This document shows, in pieces, positions 17,479-25,490 of a stretch of 64,000 bases of DNA. The stretch's first letter is position 1. Every line of letters starts with the position of its first letter. The position numbers and the translations under genes were made by a program. This DNA is from CAVTWD01 sp963738325. Its GTDB lineage: Bacteria > Actinomycetota > Acidimicrobiia > Acidimicrobiales > Ilumatobacteraceae. Location of the stretch: contig CAVTWD010000014.1 in assembly GCA_963738325.1 (NCBI GenBank), forward strand, positions 18,566 through 82,565, written 5' to 3'. The notes beneath the pieces are model-generated. The model saw only the letters and a program-made list of their open reading frames with translations. It did no database searches and was not told where the DNA came from.

Positions 17479-17484
17479 AGCCTA
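17479..17484 (-). promoter_or_regulatory. -10 element of uvrA
   Basis: TAGGCT on the minus strand is separated from the uvrA ATG (17471) by seven bases, the same architecture as uvrB and uvrC. A second TAGGCT at 17558-17563 lies just after the LexA-type box and could be the SOS-controlled -10 of a longer transcript. Confidence 0.5.
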
Positions 17485-17574
17485 CCGACGGCCCCCCGCG
17501 GCGCTGGCGGGCGGCGCGTCGCTTTCGTCACCTCGGCCGCCGCTGGCGCATCCCCGAAGCCTACCACACATCTA

Positions 17575-17588
17575 CGAACGCATGTTCG
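17575..17588 (-). promoter_or_regulatory. LexA (SOS) box upstream of uvrA
   Basis: CGAACGCATGTTCG is a perfect match to the Gram-positive/actinobacterial LexA operator CGAAC-N4-GTTCG. It is on the uvrA side of the DUF2332 stop codon, 11 bases upstream of a TAGGCT -10 candidate (17558-17563), a position suited to blocking RNA polymerase. uvrA is a classic SOS-regulon member. Confidence 0.75.
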
Positions 17589-17589
17589 T

Positions 17590-18678
17590 TTACGCGGGCG
17601 GTTCAGGATCCCAGCGCAACCAGGTGAGATGGGGATGGCAGGTGCCCAGCAGCTCGGTGCGCGTGCCCTCGGCGCGGAAGCGGGTGAGGGCCAGCACCGT
17701 CGTCCCGCCCCACGCGTCGCCCACCTTCGGGAGGCCGGCGACCACGCCCGGAGCCTCGGCCGAGAGCCACGAGACCGGGCGGCTCGCCGCGGCGCCCCGG
17801 AGGATCGCGGCGAGCTGCGGGCGCCGGTCGCGAGCCACGTAGGTGAGGACCCAGGTGTGGAACACCATGGCGTGCGCGCCCGCCGGCAGGCTGTCGAGCA
17901 GCGCGGGAAGGTCGTCGAGGAGATCACCTTGCACGAGGCGCGGCGGCGACGCCTGCGCCGCTCGCACGGCCGCCCGGAAACGCTCGAACCGGTCCCGTTG
18001 CTCGGGCCAGAGGCAGGCCTCGAGCCAGCGGACGGCCTCGTGGTCGGCGCGGACGTCGACCGGGGCCAGGTCGAGACCGACGCGGGCGACGACGGGGGGC
18101 AGCGCCGAGTCGAAGTCAGGCCTCCCCTCGCCCACGAGCGCCGTCGCAAGGCGAACGGGTGAGTCGACCTGCTGGTGGGTCTCGGTGCCGATGCGGATGG
18201 CATAGGTGTCGGCCAGCAGGTTGAGCCCCGCGCTCGGCCCCAGCTCGACGAGGGCGAGCGGACGATCCGAGCAGCCCGACACCGCCGCTCGGAGCGCGGC
18301 GGCCACGGCCACGCTGCGGTTGACCTCGTTCGTCTGCGTCGAGCGGGAGCGGGTCAGCTCGGCGAGCGCGGCGGCGTGCTCGTGGACGAAAGCGGTGAAC
18401 GCCGGCACGGGGTCGCCCTTCGGGGCGGGCCGCCCGCTGATGCTCGGGTAGAAGCGAGCGAGCGGGTGGTCCGGATGATCGAACAGCACCCGTTGCACCG
18501 CCGCGAGCAGCAGCACCGGACGAGCCTGGCCCGGGAGCGCGAGCGCGGCGAGCCCGAGCACTGTCGGGTCGCCCGCGGCGTGGTCGCTGAGCCGCGCGTA
18601 CATCGGCAAGCCGTCTTGCCGGCAGGCTGCCGCGAACTCCCGGAAGCGGATCGCCAGCTGCTGCTCGGCGCGTTCCAC
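17590..18678 (-). CDS. DUF2332 family protein
   Basis: This 362-residue protein is of a family widespread in Actinobacteria. Recognisable motifs are TQTNEVNRSVAVAAALR, LVELGPSAGLNLLADTYAI (a SAM-methyltransferase-like glycine loop), LVQGDLLDDLPALLDSLP and MVFHTWVLTYV. The fold may be Rossmann-like, but no activity is established. The start is GTG at 18678, six bases after the stop of the sortase-substrate-like gene, so the two are probably co-transcribed. The stop codon lies directly beside the LexA box that serves uvrA. Confidence 0.85.
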   Translation of the reverse strand: MERAEQQLAIRFREFAAACRQDGLPMYARLSDHAAGDPTVLGLAALALPGQARPVLLLAAVQRVLFDHPDHPLARFYPSISGRPAPKGDPVPAFTAFVHEHAAALAELTRSRSTQTNEVNRSVAVAAALRAAVSGCSDRPLALVELGPSAGLNLLADTYAIRIGTETHQQVDSPVRLATALVGEGRPDFDSALPPVVARVGLDLAPVDVRADHEAVRWLEACLWPEQRDRFERFRAAVRAAQASPPRLVQGDLLDDLPALLDSLPAGAHAMVFHTWVLTYVARDRRPQLAAILRGAAASRPVSWLSAEAPGVVAGLPKVGDAWGGTTVLALTRFRAEGTRTELLGTCHPHLTWLRWDPEPPA

Positions 18679-18684
18679 AGGCCG

Positions 18685-19170
18685 TCAGCTGGTTGCGCGA
18701 CGGCGCCCGATCAGTACGAGTGCCGCGCCGCCAACGAGGAGACCGGCCGCGGGCAGGAGAAGCGGCCGGTCAGAGGAGCCGGTCGCGGCGAGCGTCCCAT
18801 CCGAGACCACCTTCAGCATGCGGGTGAGCCCGAGGTTGCCCCCACCGCAGCGGGCCGAGACTCGGTACGTGCCCGGCTTGACCGCGGGAGTGATGAGGAA
18901 GGTGACCCCGAACGCGCCTTTGCTGTCGGTGGAGAACGCCACCGCGGGCACGCCCGCGAACTCGGTCTGACCGAGGAAGGCTTGGGAGAGGACGAAGCCG
19001 CTCGAGTTCGGTTCGCAGGTGCCGGTGACTATCAGCCGGCCGCCGACCGCGATGGTGCTGGGGTCGAGAGTCAGGGAGGCCGTCTGGGCTCCCGCGGGTG
19101 CCGTCAGCAACCCAAGGACCGCGACGGCGCTCACGACGCCGGCCCCGCGGCGCACGATGAACCGGAGCAT
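18685..19170 (-). CDS. secreted protein with LAATG-type sortase sorting signal
   Basis: This is a 161-residue surface protein. Starting at ATG 19170 (GGAGGT ribosome-binding site), an N-terminal signal peptide (MLRFIVRRGAGVVSAVAVLG, then LLTAPAGA) is followed by an Ig-like or carbohydrate-binding-like extracellular domain. That domain includes LTLDPSTIAVGGRLIVTGTC and VKPGTYRVSARCGG with paired cysteines. The C-terminus has LAATG, then a hydrophobic helix and RRRATS, the order of a cell-wall sorting signal. LAxTG is the motif known for class E sortases of high-GC Gram-positives. No sortase is encoded in this window. Anchoring is therefore inferred; simple membrane tethering by the tail is the alternative. 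Confidence 0.7.
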   Translation of the reverse strand: MLRFIVRRGAGVVSAVAVLGLLTAPAGAQTASLTLDPSTIAVGGRLIVTGTCEPNSSGFVLSQAFLGQTEFAGVPAVAFSTDSKGAFGVTFLITPAVKPGTYRVSARCGGGNLGLTRMLKVVSDGTLAATGSSDRPLLLPAAGLLVGGAALVLIGRRRATS

Positions 19171-19253
19171 GTCCACCTCCAGGGCTCGGGCTCGACGACC
19201 GTGTCGAGCGGGGCCAACCCTCGCGCCCATGACCCTCGCCAGGTACGCGACGT

Positions 19254-21275
19254 TCAGCCGGCCTCGCGCAGCTCGCGCTTGAGCTCGCTGATCTCGTCGC
19301 GCAGGCGGGCCGCGTACTCGAAGCGGAGGTCGGCGGCGGCCTGGTGCATCTCCTCCTCCAGTGTCTGGATGAGCCGCCCGAGCTCGTGCTGCGGGAGCTC
19401 GGCCAGCTCGGCCGCCACTCGCCGCTGATCACGACTGCGCCCGCGCCGGTCTCTCCCCGGCACCGGCGCTCCCTCGTCGGGGCGGAGCATCGAGAGGATG
19501 TCGGTGACGGCTTTGCGGATCGTCTGCGGGTCGATCCCGTGCTCGGCGTTGTACTCCTGCTGCACGCGGCGGCGGCGATTGGTCTCGTTGATGGCGCGCT
19601 GCATCGAGTCGGTGACGGTGTCGGCGTACATCACGACCTGCCCGTCGACGTTGCGAGCGGCCCGCCCCATCGTCTGGATGAGGCTCGTCTCGCTGCGCAA
19701 GAAGCCCTCCTTGTCGGCGTCGAGGATGGCCACCAGGCTCACCTCGGGCAGGTCGAGCCCTTCCCGGAGCAGGTTGATGCCCACGAGAACGTCGAAGTCA
19801 CCGAGGCGGAGCCCCCGCAGGATCTCGATGCGCTGGATGGTGTCGACCTCGCTGTGGAGGTAGCGCACCCGGACGCCGAGCTCGAGGAGGTAGTCGGTGA
19901 GGTCCTCGGCCATCTTCTTCGTGAGCGTGGTGACGAGGACGCGGTCGCCCTTGATGACCCGCTCGTTGATCTGCTCCATGAGGTGGTCGATCTGACCCTT
20001 CGTCGGTCGGACGATGACCTCCGGATCGACCAGGCCGGTGGGCCGGACGATCTGCTGCACCACCTGGGAGCTGACCCGCAGCTCGTAGTCGGCGGGGGTC
20101 GCCGAGAGGAAGACGACCTGGTTGATGCGGTCCATGACCTCCTCGAAGCGAAGCGGCCGGTTGTCCCGGGCGCTCGGCAGGCGGAAGCCGTGCTCGACGA
20201 GGGTGTCCTTACGAGAACGATCGCCTTCGAACTGACCGTGGAGCTGCGGCACCGACTGATGGCTCTCGTCGATGACGAGGAGGAAGTCGTTGGGGAAGTA
20301 GTCGAGGAGCGTGAAGGGGGGCTCGCCTGGGCTACGGCCGTCGATGTGCATCGAGTAGTTCTCGATGCCGTTGCAATAGCCGACCTCTTGGATCATCTCG
20401 AGGTCGTACTGGGTGCGCATCCGGAGCCGCTGGGCCTCGAGCAGCTTTCGGTGGGCTTCGAACCAGGCCAGCCGCTCTTGCAGCTCCGCTTCGATGCCCT
20501 GCACGGCTCGGCGCATGCGCTCGTCGCCGGCGACATAGTGCGTGGCCGGGAAGACCATGACCTCCGAGAACTCGCCCAACTGCTCGCCCGTGAGCGTGTC
20601 GATGGTCGTGAGGCGTTCGACGGTGTCGCCGAACATCTCGATGCGCAGGACGTGCTCTTCGTAGGCCGGGTGCACCTCGATGGTGTCGCCCCGCACCCGG
20701 AATTTGCCGCGACCGAGAGTCATGTCATTGCGGTCGTACTGCATGTCGACGAGGCGGCGCAGGATGGAACGCTGGTCGTAGTCGACGCCGGTGTGCAGCT
20801 CGAGGAGCTGGCCGCGGTACTCGTCGGGGCTGCCCATGCCGTAGATACAGCTGACACTGGCCACGACGATGCAGTCGCGACGAGTCAGGAGCCCGGAGGT
20901 GGCCGAGTGGCGCAGCCGATCGATCTCGTCGTTGATCGAGCTGTCCTTCTCGATGTAGGTGTCGCTCGACGGGATGTAGGCCTCGGGCTGGTAGTAGTCG
21001 TAGTAGCTGACGAAGTACTCCACCCGGTTGTGGGGGAAGAAGTCCTTGAACTCGTTGGCAAGCTGCGCGGCGAGACTCTTGTTCGGCGCCAGGACCAGCG
21101 TGGGCCGCTGCACCTTCTCGATGGTCCAGGCGACGGTGGCGCTCTTGCCGCTGCCCGTGATGCCGAGCAGCGTCTGGAAGCGATCGCCTCGGTCGATCCC
21201 CTCCGCCAGGGCTTCGACGGCTTCGGGCTGGTCGCCGGCGGGGGCGAACTCCGACACGACCTTGAAGGGCGGCAT
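19254..21275 (-). CDS. uvrB: excinuclease ABC subunit B
   Basis: This is the helicase-like damage-verification subunit of excision repair, 673 residues and full length. The start MPPFKVVSEFAPAGDQPEAV is standard. The P-loop is GITGSGKSA, the DEAD-type box is VIDESHQSVPQLHGQ, and helicase motifs V and VI lie in LLREGLDLPEVSLVAILDAD and QTMGRAARN. The beta-hairpin region YYDYYQPEAYIPSSDTYIEK is present. The C-terminal UVR motif (LEEEMHQAAADLRFEYAARL) pairs with that of UvrC. A near-perfect LexA box and a TAGCCT -10 lie in the 33 bases upstream, and no ribosome-binding site is seen, suggesting a leaderless SOS-regulated transcript. Confidence 0.97.
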   Translation of the reverse strand: MPPFKVVSEFAPAGDQPEAVEALAEGIDRGDRFQTLLGITGSGKSATVAWTIEKVQRPTLVLAPNKSLAAQLANEFKDFFPHNRVEYFVSYYDYYQPEAYIPSSDTYIEKDSSINDEIDRLRHSATSGLLTRRDCIVVASVSCIYGMGSPDEYRGQLLELHTGVDYDQRSILRRLVDMQYDRNDMTLGRGKFRVRGDTIEVHPAYEEHVLRIEMFGDTVERLTTIDTLTGEQLGEFSEVMVFPATHYVAGDERMRRAVQGIEAELQERLAWFEAHRKLLEAQRLRMRTQYDLEMIQEVGYCNGIENYSMHIDGRSPGEPPFTLLDYFPNDFLLVIDESHQSVPQLHGQFEGDRSRKDTLVEHGFRLPSARDNRPLRFEEVMDRINQVVFLSATPADYELRVSSQVVQQIVRPTGLVDPEVIVRPTKGQIDHLMEQINERVIKGDRVLVTTLTKKMAEDLTDYLLELGVRVRYLHSEVDTIQRIEILRGLRLGDFDVLVGINLLREGLDLPEVSLVAILDADKEGFLRSETSLIQTMGRAARNVDGQVVMYADTVTDSMQRAINETNRRRRVQQEYNAEHGIDPQTIRKAVTDILSMLRPDEGAPVPGRDRRGRSRDQRRVAAELAELPQHELGRLIQTLEEEMHQAAADLRFEYAARLRDEISELKRELREAG

Positions 21276-22049
21276 CGAGCCCAGGCTAGCGTGCCGAACG
21301 CGTGTTCCCTCGACCTCGGGGAACTCGCGTCCACCTGTCCCACGAATCGACCCTGCTCGTCACGGACGACGAACTGCCGAACGAGGGCGGGGACCTCCGG
21401 CGAGGCCAGGCAGCGCTCCACGAGGCGCTCGAACCAGGAGTCCGGGGCCCTTCCCTCCTGCCTGCACTGGGCCAGAAGCTCTCGCAGCGTTCCCGTACCT
21501 CGTTGTCCGGGCCGGTGCAGACGGTCAACCGTCGCGTCGAGCAGACGGAGGCTGATGCCGCGACGCCGGGCGTCGTCGAGCGCTTTCAGCACGCGATCGT
21601 GCGAGCAGACCGACCCGAGGTCGGCGAGGGTGCGAGGGACCGTCGTCGTGGCGATGCCTTCGACCGTCGTCACGTCACCACGATCGAGTGAGGCCACACG
21701 GTGCGTGACGACGCCAGCGACGCCCCCGCGTCGTGCGGCCGGGACCGATACCTCGAGACGAGGCTCGCGCCCGCAGCCATCGAGCCCGTGTAGACGGGCC
21801 GCGGCTCTGTGCGACGCCACGGCCCCCCCAGCGGCGAGCGTGGCCACCATGAGGCGCTGGTGCCAGTCCCCGCGCCGGCTGGCGACCACCAGGACGCCCG
21901 GGACTGGCTCCGACAACAACCCGGTCTTGAGCCGTCGCATGACCATGCGCGGGCCGAGGCCCGCTTGCTCCGCCTGCCCGCGGGTGACGACGCCGTGCTG
22001 CCCGAGCCGCAAGGCCAGCCACCGCCGCATCGACCTCCCACCGCGCCAT
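21276..22049 (-). pseudogene. remnant of AbiEi-antitoxin-like / DUF559-type endonuclease protein
   Basis: It resembles the actinobacterial proteins that join an N-terminal AbiEi-like winged helix to a C-terminal Vsr-like endonuclease domain. Visible pieces are QHGVVTRGQAEQAGL, VASHRAAARLHGLDG, VTTVEGIATTTVPRTLADL and APDSWFERLVERCL. The most likely N-terminus is ATG 22049 (MARWEVDAAVAGLAAR). One extra G near 21995 shifts it out of frame with the rest; the in-frame ATG is at 22030. At the other end the endonuclease domain breaks off after GRFVGQVD, before its catalytic Asp/Glu-X-Lys core, and the frame runs into uvrB. With both ends damaged it is probably non-functional. The family is not a proven toxin-antitoxin member. 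Confidence 0.65.
21283..21308 (-). promoter_or_regulatory. uvrB promoter with LexA (SOS) box
   Basis: CGAACGCGTGTTCC (21295-21308) matches CGAAC-N4-GTTCG at all but the last base. Directly downstream on the minus strand is TAGCCT (rc of 21283-21288), seven bases before the uvrB ATG. The operator covers the region just upstream of the -10, where LexA would block polymerase. The same DNA is the end of the truncated AbiEi-like gene. Confidence 0.65.
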
Positions 22050-22092
22050 GGTCAGATGTGTGCTCTGGGGCGGCCCGATCGGAAGCCCCGAG

Positions 22093-22146
22093 CGGGAAGT
22101 TGAACCGGGGTGAGCCGTCTACGGCACCCTCCGGTTCAAGTTCCCG
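22093..22146 (-). terminator. hairpin at the 3' end of coaE
   Basis: CGGGAA-g-TTGAACCGG (22093-22108) pairs with CCGGTTCAA-g-TTCCCG (22131-22146), extended by GGTG/CACC, giving a stem of about 19 bp with one G.G mismatch. The right arm overlaps the last codons of coaE. There is no T tract. The 13-base arm CCGGTTCAAGTTC recurs in the fabF/fabZ terminator at 41905-41917. Confidence 0.6.
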
Positions 22147-22753
22147 CGGCGGAAGGCGTAGGCGCAGGAGGAAGGGAGCGCATCCACTCCCAGACCGCGT
22201 CGACCTGGGCCACGAGGGCGGCGCGGTCCCCCGAGTTGTCGATCACCCGGTCGGCTCTGGCCAGCCGCTCCTCGCGGCCGGCCTGACGAGCCATCCGGGC
22301 GCGGGCGTCGGCCGCGGTCATGCCGCGATCGCGGACGAGCCGCTCGATGGCCCCTTCGGGCGGGGCGTCGACCACCACGATCCCCGCGAGGTCGCCCCGA
22401 CCGGTCTCGACGAGCAAGGGGACGTCCAACACGACGACGTGGTCCGTCATCCGCTCGCCCTCGAGGCGGCGACTGATCTCGCGCCCGACGGCCGGATGGA
22501 CGATGGCGTTGAGGTCCTTCAGCGCCTCCGGATCGTTGAACACGATGTCCGCCAACGCCGCCCGGTCGAGCGTGCCGTCCGCCGCGAGGGTGCCGGGGCC
22601 GAAGCGCTCGGCGATGGCCGCCAGCACCGGCTGGCCCGCCTCCTGGAGCTCACGCGTGATGGCGTCGGCGTCGACGATGACCGCGCCCCGCTCGGCGAGG
22701 AGGCGGGAGACCGTGGACTTGCCGGCCCCGATGCCGCCCGTGAGCCCGACCAT
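22136..22753 (-). CDS. coaE: dephospho-CoA kinase
   Basis: It catalyses the last step of coenzyme A synthesis, phosphorylating the ribose 3'-OH of dephospho-CoA. The P-loop GLTGGIGAGKST is at the N-terminus, then DADAITRELQ (catalytic Asp), IVHPAVGREI, VVVLDVPLLVETG and the lid/CoA region with VIDNSGD near the C-terminus. It gives 205 residues from ATG 22753; a GTG two codons upstream (22759) is an equally plausible start, since a TACCTT lies nine bases before it. The very long frame running on upstream is antisense to the histidine kinase gene and is a shadow. The coaE-uvrB neighbourhood is common in Actinobacteria. Confidence 0.94.
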   Translation of the reverse strand: MVGLTGGIGAGKSTVSRLLAERGAVIVDADAITRELQEAGQPVLAAIAERFGPGTLAADGTLDRAALADIVFNDPEALKDLNAIVHPAVGREISRRLEGERMTDHVVVLDVPLLVETGRGDLAGIVVVDAPPEGAIERLVRDRGMTAADARARMARQAGREERLARADRVIDNSGDRAALVAQVDAVWEWMRSLPPAPTPSAAGT

Positions 22754-22768
22754 GATCACGGCGCGGGG

Positions 22769-22807
22769 AAGGTAGCAGCCCGCCGCAGGACCGGGCTCCC
22801 GTAGGCT
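22769..22807. promoter_or_regulatory. divergent promoters between coaE and the NarL-type histidine kinase
   Basis: On the minus strand TACCTT (rc of 22769-22774) lies nine bases before the coaE GTG 22759. On the plus strand TAGGCT (22802-22807) lies nine bases before the kinase ATG 22817. Both match TANNNT, and neither gene has a ribosome-binding site. Confidence 0.45.
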
Positions 22808-22816
22808 CGGGCTCCC

Positions 22817-24610
22817 ATGGCGACGACCCCCCAGACACCGGCGCCCGAGACCCCGGCCGCGGGAGGCGCCCGGAGGAGCACCGCGGCCGCGAACACGCCT
22901 GAGTTGGGCTACCCGCTCGTCGAGCGGCGGCGGCCGGGCAACGCCGCGACGTGGGACGGAGTCGAGCGGCGGACCACGCCCTCGCCCACCCGGGTGCCGG
23001 CCCCCGCTCCGCCCCCGCCGGTGGCGCCGTTCCGGTGGGTGGCCTTGGGCGTCGGCTTCCTGGTCGGTTGGGACGCCCTCACCCGACCGGATTGGTGGGT
23101 CATCGGGGCCGGCCTCGCGCTCGTGGCGGTCACCGTGTGGCGCACGCTGCTGCCGATCTCGCTGGAAAGCGCGACGGCGACGCGCTGGATCCTCCTCGAC
23201 ACCCTCCTCGCCATCCTGATCGTGCTCGTGTCCGGCACGTGGAGCTCGCCCTGGGCCCTGTGCCTCTTGCCACCGCTGTTGCTCGCGGGCTTCGCCCGGG
23301 GCGCGGTGTTCGCGGCGCGCACCGCGGCGGCGACGATCGCCGTCGTCACGGTGGCGTGGATGATCGGGGCGGAGGACTACACCGACCACATCGACGTCGC
23401 CGTGCTCTGGGCGTCGGGGCTCCTCGTCGTGGCGGTCGTGAGCGGCTACGTGCGCAAGGTCGCCACGGAATCGGCCCGGCAGCAGTCCATCACGCTGAGC
23501 CAGGTCGGTCGGCTGACGGAGGCCAACGGCCTCCTCGTCGCCCTGCACCGCGTGGCCCAGACCCTGCCCGCCTCCCTCGACCTGGAGGACGTGCTCGACT
23601 CGACGATCGGACGGCTCCGCGACCTGTTGCCCTTCGACAGCGTCACGGTGTTCCTGCCCGACGAGGACGAGGAGAGCTGGCTGGCCGCCCGTCGCGTCGG
23701 GAACCGGGACAACGCCACGCTGGCGCGCAGCGCGTTCCCGCCGCCGTTGCTGCGGGCGACCGGCGAAGCCGGGACGGTCTCGGTGCCGGACCTCGCCCAC
23801 GAAGGCGGCCCGGGCGTGGCGAGCGGCGCGGCCAGCGGTCTCTACGCCGCCCTCCGGGCGCGCGGCGACATCGTCGGCCTCGTCGCCGTCGAATCCACCT
23901 CGCCCAATCGCTTCGCCGCCCGTGAGGTCGGACTGTTGAACGGCCTCGTCGAGCCGCTGGGCGTAGCTCTCGACAACGCCCGGCTGTTCGCACGGCTTCG
24001 CACGATCGGCGCCGACGAGGAGCGCAACCGCATCGCCCGCGATCTGCACGATCGCATCGGTCAATCGATCGCGTACCTCGCCTTCGAGCTCGACCGCGCC
24101 GTCCGCGCCGCCGAGCGCGGCGACGAGGTCCACGCCCAACTCGACACCCTGCGCGAAGAGGTGCGCTCGGTGTTGCGCACCCTGCGCGAGACCCTCTACG
24201 ACCTCCGCGCCGACGTGCGTGACGACCAAGACCTCGGCGTCACCATGGAGCACTTCCTCGATCGCGTCCGCGAGCGGAGCAACCTCGAGATCGACCTCGC
24301 CCTCGATCAGCGGGGGCGGTTGCCCCTCATGCAGGAACGGGAGCTCTGGCGTATCGCCAAGGAGGCCGTCATCAACGCGGAACGGCACGCGCAGGCCGAC
24401 CACCTCGACATCCAATGGCGCTGCGACGGACGGTCGGCCGAGTTGCAAGTCAAGGACGACGGTGTCGGATTCGCCAAGAGCGGCGGTCGCATCGATTCGT
24501 ATGGCATCCTGGGCATGCGTGAACGTGCGGCCAGCTTGGGGGCTCGCTTCGACATCGATTCCGCCCCGGGACGAGGCACCACGGTTCGCGTGGTGCTCGT
24601 GCCGGACTGA
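22817..24610 (+). CDS. membrane sensor histidine kinase, NarL/LuxR-type (HisKA_3), with GAF domain
   Basis: This is a 597-residue inner-membrane kinase that phosphorylates the response regulator directly after it. Layout: Pro/Ala-rich cytoplasmic N-terminus (1-70); about five or six hydrophobic segments (75-215, MASE-like); a linker; a GAF-type sensor domain (about 235-390, containing LEDVLDSTIGRLRDLLPFDS); and HisKA_3 with phosphoacceptor His411 (ARDLHDRIGQSIAY). A HATPase domain ends it (WRIAKEAVINAERHAQADHL; DDGVGF; GILGMRERAASLGA). The ATG at 22817 lacks a ribosome-binding site but has a TAGGCT nine bases upstream. The signal is unknown. Confidence 0.93.
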   Translation: MATTPQTPAPETPAAGGARRSTAAANTPELGYPLVERRRPGNAATWDGVERRTTPSPTRVPAPAPPPPVAPFRWVALGVGFLVGWDALTRPDWWVIGAGLALVAVTVWRTLLPISLESATATRWILLDTLLAILIVLVSGTWSSPWALCLLPPLLLAGFARGAVFAARTAAATIAVVTVAWMIGAEDYTDHIDVAVLWASGLLVVAVVSGYVRKVATESARQQSITLSQVGRLTEANGLLVALHRVAQTLPASLDLEDVLDSTIGRLRDLLPFDSVTVFLPDEDEESWLAARRVGNRDNATLARSAFPPPLLRATGEAGTVSVPDLAHEGGPGVASGAASGLYAALRARGDIVGLVAVESTSPNRFAAREVGLLNGLVEPLGVALDNARLFARLRTIGADEERNRIARDLHDRIGQSIAYLAFELDRAVRAAERGDEVHAQLDTLREEVRSVLRTLRETLYDLRADVRDDQDLGVTMEHFLDRVRERSNLEIDLALDQRGRLPLMQERELWRIAKEAVINAERHAQADHLDIQWRCDGRSAELQVKDDGVGFAKSGGRIDSYGILGMRERAASLGARFDIDSAPGRGTTVRVVLVPD

Positions 24611-24627
24611 CGCTCTCGGGAGGCACG

Positions 24628-25275
24628 GTGAGCCAGCGAATCATCCTGGTCGACGACCACAAAATGCTCCGTGAGGGGCTACGGCGTTCTCTGGAGGAAC
24701 TCGGCTTCGCGGTCATCGCCGAAGCCGGCGACGGCGAGGATGGGGTCCGGCTGGCCGCCGCGATGCGACCGGACGTGATGCTGATGGACGTATCGATGCC
24801 CGACGTCGACGGTGTCGAGGCGACCCGTCGCATCGTCGAGCGCAACCCGGACGCCAAAGTGGTGATGCTGACGATGCATGCCGATCGCGACATCGTGGAC
24901 CGCGCCCTGAAGGCCGGCGCGGTGGGCTACCTGACCAAGGACTGCAGCATCGACGAGGTGGCCGAGGCCATCCGCCTCGCGGCCAGCGGCGAGACGGCGA
25001 TGTCGCCGGCGTTGGCGGCGGGCTTCCTCAACGAGGCCCGCAAGCTCGACACCGCCGCTGAGCGTGACGAGGACCGCGTCATCACCCGGCGCGAGGAGGA
25101 GGTGCTGCAGCTCATCGCCGACGGCTGCTCCACGCCCGAGGTGGCTTCGAAGCTCTACATCAGCCAGAAGACGGTGAAGAACCACCTGGCGTCGATCTAC
25201 GAGAAGCTCAACGCCCGCGACAGGACGCAAGCGGTGATCACCGCCGTGCGGATGGGGATCATCAAACTGAACTGA
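24628..25275 (+). CDS. response regulator, NarL/LuxR family
   Basis: This 215-residue DNA-binding regulator is the cognate partner of the upstream kinase, 17 bases away. The receiver domain has the acidic pair in LVDDHKML, the phosphorylated Asp54 (LMDVSMPD), the Thr in VVMLTMHA and the Lys in GYLTKD. The LuxR helix-turn-helix is at the C-terminus (ITRREEEVLQLIADGCSTPE; LYISQKTVKNHLASIYEKL). The start is GTG at 24628 after GGGAGG. Its target genes cannot be read from the sequence. Confidence 0.94.
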   Translation: MSQRIILVDDHKMLREGLRRSLEELGFAVIAEAGDGEDGVRLAAAMRPDVMLMDVSMPDVDGVEATRRIVERNPDAKVVMLTMHADRDIVDRALKAGAVGYLTKDCSIDEVAEAIRLAASGETAMSPALAAGFLNEARKLDTAAERDEDRVITRREEEVLQLIADGCSTPEVASKLYISQKTVKNHLASIYEKLNARDRTQAVITAVRMGIIKLN

Positions 25276-25381
25276 CGGCGTCCACACTCACCGGGCTGGT
25301 CGCCACCCGCCGCGCCGAATCAGGCGCCTGAACGTGCAGACTCCGCTCCGAAAGCCTCCTGGTTCGGTGGCTGACAGGCGC

Positions 25382-25480
25382 CCAGGTCTGAGCTGGCAGG
25401 TGGCCAGGGGCCCAGCTGCCGGGCGCCCAGGGCTCAGCTGGCGGGCGCCCAGGGCTCAGCTGGCGGGCGCCCAGGGCTCG
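25382..25480. repeat. 22-bp tandem repeat in convergent intergenic region
   Basis: Two perfect units of GGGCGCCCAGGGCTCAGCTGGC (shown as 20+2; 25421-25442 and 25443-25464) are followed by a partial third (25465-25480) and preceded by degenerate copies back to about 25382. The array fills most of the 215-bp gap between the response regulator and rpsA, which converge. The GGGCGCCC core is palindromic, so the array may work as a bidirectional terminator; this is inference. Confidence 0.7.
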
Positions 25481-25490
25481 TCGACAGCGC

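Noticed and set aside
17472..18203. Long N-terminal extension of UvrA
   Set aside because: The frame is open but overlaps the DUF2332 gene and the promoter/LexA region, and has no UvrA homology; UvrA normally starts at MADQLVVRGAKEHN.
21276..22049. Active type IV toxin-antitoxin locus
   Set aside because: Only an AbiEi-like winged helix is seen, with damaged ends; there is no AbiEii partner gene.
22754..24448. Very long open frame upstream of coaE on the minus strand
   Set aside because: It is antisense to the histidine kinase gene; high GC suppresses stops. The translation lacks any domain.
25382..25480. CRISPR array
   Set aside because: The 22-bp units are head-to-tail with no spacers, and no cas gene is in the window.
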